Below are positions 16,084 through 23,297 of a stretch of DNA of 64,000 bases, piece by piece; position 1 is the stretch's first letter; each line of letters starts with the position of its first letter. The position numbers and the translations under genes are program-made. Origin of the DNA: Chitinophaga horti (GTDB taxonomy: Bacteria; Bacteroidota; Bacteroidia; Chitinophagales; Chitinophagaceae); the NCBI RefSeq assembly GCF_022867795.2, contig NZ_CP107006.1, positions 6,163,501 to 6,227,500 of the forward strand, in the 5' to 3' direction. A model generated the notes under the pieces. The model saw nothing but the letters and a program-made list of their open reading frames with translations, was not told the DNA's origin and did no database searches.

Positions 16084-17441
16084 ATGAGCGAAAAAATACT
16101 GATTGTCGAGGATAACTTTATAGAGGCCAACAACCTGCAAATGTTGCTGGAGCGGGCCGGTTATACCGTTAGCGGTATAGCCCCCAGCGTGGATAACGCG
16201 CTGTCCTTAATAGAGCGGGAGAAACCTGATTTTGTACTGCTCGACATCTTCTTACGCGGCAAAGCCACCGGCATCGACCTGGCCCGGGAGCTACGTACAC
16301 GTAACATCGCCTTCATTTATCTTTCCGCCAACTCCGACAAAACCACGCTCGAAGCGGCCAAGGCTACCGTTCCTTACGGTTTCCTGGTTAAACCTTTCCG
16401 GGAGAAGGATGTACTTATCAGTCTTGAAATTGCCCGTTACCTTCACCTTCACAACCTTGATGCACTCACCCGCCAGCAACCCGCTACGCCGCTGCCAACA
16501 CCACCTACGCCACACGGCATCGTGGGCGACAGTCCGCAACTGCAGGAAGTGCTGAAGCATTTACGTATTGTTGCACCGGTAGAAACGGCCGTGCTGCTCA
16601 CCGGCGAAAGTGGTACCGGTAAGGAAGTGATGGCCCGCTATGTACATGAAATGTCGAACCGGCGCCGTAAGCCCATGGTCATGGTGAATTGCGCGGCATT
16701 ACCGGCTACACTGATCGAATCTATCTTATTCGGATATGAAAGAGGTGCCTTTACCGGCGCGCGCGATAAAAGCATTGGTAAGTTCGAACAGGCCGATGGC
16801 GGCACTATCTTCCTGGATGAAATAGCGGAGATCCCGCTGGAGCTGCAATCAAAGCTGCTGCGCGTGTTGCAGGAAAAAGAAGTGGAGCGTATCGGCAGCA
16901 CCTCCACCAAAAAAATAGACGTACGCATTATTGCCGCCACCAACCGCAATCTCGAAAAAGAAGTAGCCGAAGGACGTTTCCGGATGGATTTGTATTATCG
17001 CATCAACGTATTCCCCGTACACCTGCCGCCACTGCGCGAAAGGAGGGGGACGTGCCTTTGCTGGCCGCCCACTTCCTGGAAATGTATGGCGCTAAAACCG
17101 GCAAAGGTAAGGTGCAACTGAGCCGGCAGGCATTGGATACGCTGATGGCGCACCACTGGCCGGGCAACATCCGCGAGCTGGAACATACGCTGGAACGTGC
17201 AGTGCTGCTGAGTGAAAATAATGTCATTTCCCGCATCCTGTTACCGGCTGCACCTGCCGATAAAGTGCCGGCCGGACTCAAAACCTTTGAAGAGAACGAG
17301 CGCGAACACATCATCGCCGTGCTCCGCCAATGTAACGGAAAGATTTACGGTCCGGGTGGCGCCGCTGAAATCCTCGATATGAATGTGTCTACCCTTAACT
17401 CCCGCATTAAAAAACTGGGGATCGATAAAGACAGCCTGTAA
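16084..17441 (+). pseudogene. NtrC/AtoC-type sigma-54 response regulator with a frameshift
   Basis: Frame 1 (16084-17121) encodes a receiver domain (phospho-acceptor D54) and most of a sigma-54 AAA+ domain: Walker A GESGTGKE near 174, GAFTGA near 221, FLDEIAEIP, and the R-finger region FRMDLYYRINVFPVHLPPLRER. At a five-G run (17045-17049) the frame is lost; the remainder continues in the -1 frame (DVPLLAAHFLE..., NIRELEHTLERAV) to a Fis-type HTH ending at 17441. One extra G would restore LRERRGDVPLLA. So the gene is broken, wrongly read, or expressed by -1 slippage. AGGAGG at 17041 precedes an in-frame GTG at 17052. No partner kinase is adjacent. Confidence 0.8.
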
Positions 17442-17442
17442 A

Positions 17443-18006
17443 TTATACGTGAAGTCTGCTCAACGTTTCGCGCGATACGCCGATGTAGGCGGCGATCAGC
17501 GACTTCGGCACGCGCTGGAACAGCGAAGGATATTGTTCCAGTAACTGTCGGTACCTCGACTGCGCATCATTACTCAATAACGCCATCACCCGCCGCTGTA
17601 AATGCAAAAAGCCGGAAGTGACTTTCAACCGGGAAAAGTGTTCGAACTTGTGTATTTCAGCACAAAGTTTATGACGATCCCGGGCCGATAGGTAGAGCAG
17701 CTCTACATCTTCCAGGCATTGCGTAGTGGAGGTAGCCCTGCCGCCCGTCATGAAAGCCTGGTAGTCGGACACCCACCAGTTCTCCATCGAAAATTGCAGG
17801 ATGTGCTCTTTACCATCATCATCCGTAGCAGATGTTTTTAGTAAACCTTTCAGGACGAAGTATTCATGCGTCACCAGCTCGCCCGGTTGTATAAGGATGG
17901 CGTGCTTCTTAAACCGCTTCAACTGAAAGTGACTGGCGATGTACTCGAACTCGGCGTCCGTCAGTTCAATCAGTTCTTCGAGGTGTTTTCTTAAGAGGGT
18001 GTGCAT
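17443..18006 (-). CDS. Crp/Fnr family transcriptional regulator
   Basis: 187 aa: cyclic-nucleotide-binding-like barrel (about 20 to 115) followed by a C-terminal winged helix (LIAAYIGVSRETLSRL near 170). The segment EYFVLKGLLKTSATDDDGKE is typical of Bacteroidota Crp-like proteins, in which the cAMP-contact residues are not conserved, so the ligand is unknown. It is divergent from a DJ-1/PfpI gene; the 100-bp gap holds a GTGA-N6-TCAC palindrome and a weaker second copy, consistent with autoregulation and control of the neighbour. The stop is one base away from the end of the sigma-54 regulator on the opposite strand. Confidence 0.87.
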   Translation of the reverse strand: MHTLLRKHLEELIELTDAEFEYIASHFQLKRFKKHAILIQPGELVTHEYFVLKGLLKTSATDDDGKEHILQFSMENWWVSDYQAFMTGGRATSTTQCLEDVELLYLSARDRHKLCAEIHKFEHFSRLKVTSGFLHLQRRVMALLSNDAQSRYRQLLEQYPSLFQRVPKSLIAAYIGVSRETLSRLHV

Positions 18007-18019
18007 AAGACAAAAGTAC

Positions 18020-18056
18020 GTGATCTATGTCACACCAAAACTGTGAGTTATGTCCT
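18020..18056. promoter_or_regulatory. Paired Crp-like operators between the Crp and DJ-1 genes
   Basis: GTGATCTATGTCAC (18020-18033) is a GTGA-N6-TCAC palindrome of the Crp type. A second, weaker copy GTGAGTTATGTCCT starts 23 bp later (18043), about two helical turns. Both precede the DJ-1 -7 box. Confidence 0.55.
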
Positions 18057-18078
18057 TTACCAGGGTGCGCGATGGCCG

Positions 18079-18086
18079 TAGCTTTG
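18079..18086 (+). promoter_or_regulatory. -7 promoter element of the DJ-1/PfpI gene
   Basis: TAGCTTTG fits TAnnTTTG, with TTTAC at 18056 in the -33 position. It supports the ATG at 18108 over an upstream in-frame ATG at 18027. Confidence 0.5.
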
Positions 18087-18107
18087 TGTAAAATTAAAAC
18101 ACACGAT

Positions 18108-18851
18108 ATGACATTCTTATTCGCACTCCTGGGCCTTCTTGCACCAAATGCAGACGCCCCGGTGAAAGCAAAAAAAGTACTGTTTGTAGTTACCTCTTTC
18201 GGAGAAGTAAAAGGCGCCGGTAAAACCGGTCTTTGGCTCGAAGAATTTTCAACGCCATACTACCTGCTAACGGAAAAAGGTGTGGAAATTACCATCGCTT
18301 CCCCTAAAGGTGGTCCGTCACCGATCGACCCGAAAAGCACAGGCGAAAGTTTCCTGACGCCGTCCGCTAAAAAGTTCCTGGCCGATCCGGCGGCGCAGCA
18401 ACGACTGAATACAACGATCCCGCTCAGCGATATTAACCCGGCTGACTACGACGCCATATTTTATCCCGGCGGCCACGGCCCCATGTGGGACCTTACCGAT
18501 CATGCGAAGTCAATCGCGTTGATCAGCGGCTTTTATGAACAGGGTAAACCCGTAGCATTGGTATGTCACGCGCCGGCGGTGTTAAAAAATGTAAAGTTGA
18601 AAAGCGGTGAATACCTGGTAAAAGGCAAAACAGTGGCTGGCTTTACGAACAGCGAGGAAAAGACAGGCGGTTCACTTGCGATGACACCTTTCTCCCTGGA
18701 AGATATGTTGAAAGAGCGTGGCGCAAAATATGAACGCGGTGCAGACTGGGGGCCTTTCGCTGTGGAAGATGGCAACCTGGTGACCGGTCAGAACCCGGCT
18801 TCGGCGGAAGTGGTAGCTGGTAAATTACTGGCAGCGCTGGGCGTGAAGTAA
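18108..18851 (+). CDS. DJ-1/PfpI family protein (type 1 glutamine amidotransferase-like)
   Basis: 247 aa, of the Hsp31-like branch. The nucleophile elbow ALVCHAPAVL places the catalytic Cys at 153 with His154 next to it; the conserved glutamate pair is in TGLWLEEFSTPYY near 45, and the YPGGHGPMWDL motif near 119. Relatives act as glyoxalase III, chaperone or deglycase-like enzymes; which applies here is not known. A short hydrophobic N-terminus (MTFLFALLGLLAPNADA) may be a signal peptide. Start chosen from the TAGCTTTG promoter at 18079. It is divergent from a Crp-like regulator and likely under its control. Confidence 0.87.
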   Translation: MTFLFALLGLLAPNADAPVKAKKVLFVVTSFGEVKGAGKTGLWLEEFSTPYYLLTEKGVEITIASPKGGPSPIDPKSTGESFLTPSAKKFLADPAAQQRLNTTIPLSDINPADYDAIFYPGGHGPMWDLTDHAKSIALISGFYEQGKPVALVCHAPAVLKNVKLKSGEYLVKGKTVAGFTNSEEKTGGSLAMTPFSLEDMLKERGAKYERGADWGPFAVEDGNLVTGQNPASAEVVAGKLLAALGVK

Positions 18852-18873
18852 CTTAGCTTGTTTATGAGATGCG

Positions 18874-18905
18874 AGCGGCTGTCCGTACGGGCGGCCGCTT
18901 TTTTG
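18874..18905 (+). terminator. Intrinsic terminator after the DJ-1/PfpI gene
   Basis: AGCGGCTGTCC pairs with GGGCGGCCGCT around GTAC, followed by TTTTTTG. Confidence 0.8.
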
Positions 18906-19009
18906 TTTATCACTTCCTTAACAATATGTTTTATACTTTAACTGCCATAAACCCATCATCGTGTAGCCCGGACCTGTGAATGTAGTTAACCAATATCAAC
19001 GTGCAGTTA

Positions 19010-20224
19010 ATGAAAATATCCACTTGCCTGTTAATAATCATTATTTGTTGTATTCAACCCGCTAGGGCGCAACAGGCGCCTGTCGAAATTCGTATCGATC
19101 CCGATCAGCCGATGGGATCGGCCGTCAGTAAGCTATTTCGATCCGTACAATACATCCCGCTGGAAACGAATAAGGATAACCTGTTCGGGCAGGTAGATAA
19201 GTTGTATGTGCTGGATTCGGTTTTTATCGTGGTCGATTATGCCACAAACGCGGTGTACGTTTTTCAGAAAGATGGGCGCTTTCGTACGAAGGTGCTGCTT
19301 CCTCCTAAAACAGATGCTTTCTGGGGCGTGCGTTACCTGAATGTAGACTACGGCAGGCAGGCCTTCTCTTTTAAAAGTCCATCCGATGAAATTAAAACCT
19401 ACGACATTAACGGCCGGCTCTTAGCAACGGAAAAAGATGTAAATGCTGTAGCACACTTTCAAACGCTGGATGGTGTGCGCGTGTACCTTGAGTGCAACTA
19501 TAATTACAAGCGGCCTAAAACCGATACGCTCGATCATGAATTGAAGTGGCGCTCAGATGAAACGTTACTGAAGGCAGCCTGGCCTTACCAGCCATTTAAT
19601 AAGGTGATCAATAATGATGACAGGCTGGGTAATTTTGAAGGTGTGTTTTTTTCCTCCGGAGATGCGGTACACCTGCTGCGGCCATATGATCCGCTGGTGT
19701 ATAAAATTTCTTCCGACACGGTCATGGCAGCCTTCCGTTTCGTGTTCCCACTGGCGTTAACATTGCCGGCCGACTTTATGACCAGCCCTGCCTACTTCGG
19801 AAAACGAATCAATTACGTCCGGTTTACGGCGCCCAAAGCCATCTATGGAACGGCTTGTTTTTACCAGGTGAAGAATTGGGTATTCTTTAAACTATTGTCC
19901 GGTGGCGGATTAGAGCATAGCTCGTTCCTATATAACCTTGCCAATGGCGGTTTTTACAGTGTAAGCCACCTCGCGCCGGATGCGTCTAATTATTGGCTGC
20001 CTATCGGCATGGTTAACGCGTTCGCTACGGGCAATTTTATTACGCATTCCTTCCTGGCGGCAGATCATCAGGCCGTATATGCTGCCATTTCTTCCAGGGA
20101 GATGTTTACGGGCAGGGAGGCGGCCAAACAAAAGAACGCTACCTACAATGCTGTGCTGGACGAATATTTCGCGCACAGCGATAAAAAAAGTAATCCTGTA
20201 ATTATTCAAATGATACCTCGTTAG
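19010..20224 (+). CDS. 6-bladed beta-propeller exported protein (DUF5128-like)
   Basis: 404 aa from the ATG at 19010 (a GTG at 19001 would add three residues). A signal peptide (MKISTCLLIIIICCIQPARAQ) is followed by the family hallmark LFRSVQYIPLETNKDNLFGQ, then repeated strand blocks such as VDKLYVLDSVFIVVDYATNA and VYVFQKDGRF. This matches the Bacteroidota 6-bladed propeller family (PF17170, formerly DUF5128), whose members are often lipoproteins near outer-membrane receptors. Function unknown. It lies 4 bp before a PF14905-type barrel gene, so the two likely form one operon. Confidence 0.75.
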   Translation: MKISTCLLIIIICCIQPARAQQAPVEIRIDPDQPMGSAVSKLFRSVQYIPLETNKDNLFGQVDKLYVLDSVFIVVDYATNAVYVFQKDGRFRTKVLLPPKTDAFWGVRYLNVDYGRQAFSFKSPSDEIKTYDINGRLLATEKDVNAVAHFQTLDGVRVYLECNYNYKRPKTDTLDHELKWRSDETLLKAAWPYQPFNKVINNDDRLGNFEGVFFSSGDAVHLLRPYDPLVYKISSDTVMAAFRFVFPLALTLPADFMTSPAYFGKRINYVRFTAPKAIYGTACFYQVKNWVFFKLLSGGGLEHSSFLYNLANGGFYSVSHLAPDASNYWLPIGMVNAFATGNFITHSFLAADHQAVYAAISSREMFTGREAAKQKNATYNAVLDEYFAHSDKKSNPVIIQMIPR

Positions 20225-20228
20225 ACGC

Positions 20229-23021
20229 ATGCGTGGCTTTCTTTTCCTGGTGATTTTTTACGGCTGCTGGTCGCAGGCATGGGCTATGCCGGCGGATACG
20301 AGTCATACGGGCGTCGTAAAGGGACAGCTGCGCGATACGGCTAATGATATTGATTTATTGTCGGCCACCGTAGCGATCTATCATGCGCAGGATTCCACGC
20401 TCATCGGTTATCAGCTGGCAGATGGTTTTGGTGAGTTTCTCTTTCCTAAAGTGCCGGCTGGCGTACGTTTGAAGCTTGTTGCCAGCTACATGGGGTATGA
20501 GTCGTCGTCGGTTTTATTCATGGTGGACGGCGAGGTTAATTTGGGAGTGATCGCGTTACAAATACAAAGCCGCCAGTTGCAGGGCGTGTCTGTGATCACG
20601 CCGCCACCGGTGCGGGTTAATGGTGATACGCTGGAGTTTTTTGCAGATGCCTTTAGTGTGTATAAAAATGCAGTGGTGGAAGATTTGCTCGTCCGCCTGC
20701 CCGGCGTCACCGTTTGGGGCGACGGACAAATTACCGTGAACGGCCGTAAGGTAAGCCAGGTGCTGGTAAATGGAAAGCCCTTCTTCGGCGGTAATACGAA
20801 TATCGCCATCAAAAATATCCCTAAAGATGCGGTGGAGAGAGTACAGGTGTATACAGATGCGGCAACATCGGGCCGGCAGGAAGATTCTACGACGAATGTG
20901 AACATCCAGTTGAAAGCTGATAAGAGCACGGGCACTTTCGGCAAAGTGTCGGCGGGTTATGGTACTGATAACCGGTACGACGCCGATGCCAGCCTGAATA
21001 TGTTCAATCGCCGCTCCGAGCTGTTGCTGGTGGCGGGCGCCAACAACGTAAACAAAGTGGCGGATCACATTGATGATTTGCAGGAGAATAGTGTGTACAG
21101 CAGTAATGGGGTATCCATGAACTACCAGCCGAATTTCAGTATGCCCGGCGCTAATCGCCCGATCGCCGGTGGTGCGCTGTTCACGCATGACTTTATTTCG
21201 AATCCAGGCAAAAACAATGTGGACCGCATAAAGGGGACTTACTTCATCCGTGATAACGAACAAATAAACCTGCGCGATGTGCAGACCGTGTTGCTTTCCG
21301 GCAGCGACAGTCTGCAACAGGAACGGCGCCGGTCGGAACTGTTTACTTCCGGCACGGTGCAGGATGCGCATGTTCGATATGATAAGAAAAAGAATTTCTA
21401 CCAATACTATCTCTCTGCCGGACTGCATACAGATAAAAACAGCAGCAGCGAATGGGAGCAGTTGCGACGTACGTTCAATGACAAGTTGTTAAGTACCGGC
21501 TCGCAGCACGAACGCATTCATAACGATGATCGAAGGTGGCAGCTGGAGGCTGGTTTTACAAGCAATAAACCATCACTTCGCCCGGCTGAAGTGGAGGTGC
21601 GGTACACCCTGTCGTTCGACGATCGCCACGCCATCCGTAATGTGGCGAATACTTTTTCTTTATCATCTGATACCGGGTATATCCGGGATTTGCATCGCCA
21701 TTATACGACCAGGAGGAGAGAGGCGACGCACCAGTTAAATGCCAGCTTCGGTGACCTGGTGAAATGGTGGCCGGCGGAGAAGCGCCCGGTATCGGGCCTT
21801 TCGGCGAAAATCACGAATGCTTTGCAGCTGGTAAGGCGCGATGAGTCGCAGTTGACGAGGGATGAAAGTTTTATCACGGGAGAGCGGGTGGTTAATCCGC
21901 GTTTGACGAACGACATGCAGGCGGTGGTGGTGGACGAGCGGCCGGCATTATCCGTCGAAAAAACAATTTCCCGCCACCTGCCGGACAGGTATGCGAAGGA
22001 TTGGGGGATCAGTTTACAATTACAGGGGCAATATTATTTTCAGCAGACTAAATCATCCCTGGCATATCAAAACATCAGTAGGAGTTATGTAAAACCAACA
22101 CCCAACGTGGCTTTTACGTACAATAACTTCCAAGTGGGAGGGTATCATCGTCGCTTAAAATTTGCATTAGCCTTATCGTCGGAATATCCTACGATTGGGC
22201 AGCTCGTCGGGCTGGTAGACAGTATCGATCCGTTTTTTATCCGCCAGTCGAACGCCGGCCTGCGCGAATCGGATAAGCGGGAATTGCGGTTCAGTTTTCA
22301 ACACAGCAGCCTGCACCCGCAAAAAGTATTCAGCTTTAATATTGATGCGAGTGCCGGTACGATCGACAATGCCATTTCCGACAGCATTCATATCGACGAT
22401 TCCGGTCGCAGCGTTTACGGCTATGCTAATATGGACGGCCGCCTGTACGCCAATGTAACCGGCAAACTTTCCACCGCCGTAAAGTGGGATCAACACCAGT
22501 TTCATTTAACTTTTAACACCGGGTTAAACCTTTTTCGTACACCTTCTTTTGTGAATGGTGATAAGATCTGGTCAGATGGGTATGCGGCGTCGTTAGGCAC
22601 CACCATTCATTATGATTTCCTGGAGCATTGGTCTGCCTATTGGGAAAATGGGGTGCGTTTCTACGCTGCCAACCAGCAAGCGAGTCAGTTCCGCAACAGC
22701 ACCGGCTTTTCAAAACTCGCCCTCAGCACCGACATCACCCGTAAGTTATCACTCGGCAGTAACATCACCGTTAACCGCGCCACCACATCTGGTTTCAGCC
22801 CCAATACTTTTTCGATCTGGAACGCCAGCGTCGCCTACCGTTTCCTGGAGGGCGATAACCTCGAGATTCGCTGCAGTGCGCTCGACCTGCTGCGGCAGAA
22901 CAGGAGCATTGTGAACGAGGCGTCTCTCACCATGCTCACGCGCGGGACGAGCAACGTGTTGCAGCAATACTTTATGATTTCATTGTCGTGGTTCCCGCGG
23001 AAGTTTGGGAAGGAGGAGTAG
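20229..23021 (+). CDS. Outer membrane beta-barrel protein, TonB-receptor-like (PF14905 type)
   Basis: 930 aa with a signal peptide (ending SQAWAMPAD), an N-terminal carboxypeptidase-regulatory-like beta-sandwich (about 30 to 110; VKGQLRDTANDIDLLSATV), a plug-like domain (about 125 to 230; DLLVRLPGVTVWGDGQITVN, NGKPFFGG, IKNIPKDAVERVQVYTD) and a long C-terminal barrel of alternating strands ending in WFPRKFGKEE. This is the layout of the outer-membrane protein beta-barrel family that resembles TonB-dependent receptors but usually lacks a clear TonB box. Transport substrate unknown. Probably co-transcribed with the propeller gene. Confidence 0.85.
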   Translation: MRGFLFLVIFYGCWSQAWAMPADTSHTGVVKGQLRDTANDIDLLSATVAIYHAQDSTLIGYQLADGFGEFLFPKVPAGVRLKLVASYMGYESSSVLFMVDGEVNLGVIALQIQSRQLQGVSVITPPPVRVNGDTLEFFADAFSVYKNAVVEDLLVRLPGVTVWGDGQITVNGRKVSQVLVNGKPFFGGNTNIAIKNIPKDAVERVQVYTDAATSGRQEDSTTNVNIQLKADKSTGTFGKVSAGYGTDNRYDADASLNMFNRRSELLLVAGANNVNKVADHIDDLQENSVYSSNGVSMNYQPNFSMPGANRPIAGGALFTHDFISNPGKNNVDRIKGTYFIRDNEQINLRDVQTVLLSGSDSLQQERRRSELFTSGTVQDAHVRYDKKKNFYQYYLSAGLHTDKNSSSEWEQLRRTFNDKLLSTGSQHERIHNDDRRWQLEAGFTSNKPSLRPAEVEVRYTLSFDDRHAIRNVANTFSLSSDTGYIRDLHRHYTTRRREATHQLNASFGDLVKWWPAEKRPVSGLSAKITNALQLVRRDESQLTRDESFITGERVVNPRLTNDMQAVVVDERPALSVEKTISRHLPDRYAKDWGISLQLQGQYYFQQTKSSLAYQNISRSYVKPTPNVAFTYNNFQVGGYHRRLKFALALSSEYPTIGQLVGLVDSIDPFFIRQSNAGLRESDKRELRFSFQHSSLHPQKVFSFNIDASAGTIDNAISDSIHIDDSGRSVYGYANMDGRLYANVTGKLSTAVKWDQHQFHLTFNTGLNLFRTPSFVNGDKIWSDGYAASLGTTIHYDFLEHWSAYWENGVRFYAANQQASQFRNSTGFSKLALSTDITRKLSLGSNITVNRATTSGFSPNTFSIWNASVAYRFLEGDNLEIRCSALDLLRQNRSIVNEASLTMLTRGTSNVLQQYFMISLSWFPRKFGKEE

Positions 23022-23057
23022 TAAGGGAAGCAGTGCACCCTGCTCCCACTTGTACAT

Positions 23058-23092
23058 AAAAAAAAGAGACGACCAATATTGATCGTCTCTTT
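23058..23092 (-). terminator. Intrinsic terminator of tRNA-Glu (bidirectional)
   Basis: AAGAGACGA pairs with TCGTCTCTT across ten bases; A run on the left and T run on the right, so it can stop the barrel gene and, on the minus strand, the tRNA. Confidence 0.8.
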
Positions 23093-23094
23093 CG

Positions 23095-23166
23095 TACCGC
23101 GTACGGGATTCGAACCCGTGATTCCTCCGTGAAAGGGAGGCGTCTTAACCCCTTGACCAACGCGGC
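23095..23166 (-). tRNA. tRNA-Glu (anticodon TTC), copy 1
   Basis: 72-nt cloverleaf: acceptor GCCGCGT / ACGCGGT (G1-U72 wobble), D stem GTC/GAC, anticodon stem CCTCC/GGAGG with loop CTTTCAC (anticodon TTC), T stem ACGGG/CCCGT with loop TTCGAAT, discriminator A. CCA is not encoded. An identical copy is at 49472-49543. Confidence 0.93.
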
Positions 23167-23297
23167 GCTTTGTTCCCTGTATTTTGGGAACGCAAAGATA
23201 GGAAACAGCTTGAAATCGCCAAATAAAAGTTTGGAAATAAATGAGCGATGCCTGCAAAGCGACAACAGTAGCGGCTTTTGGAAGTATATTTTATTTT

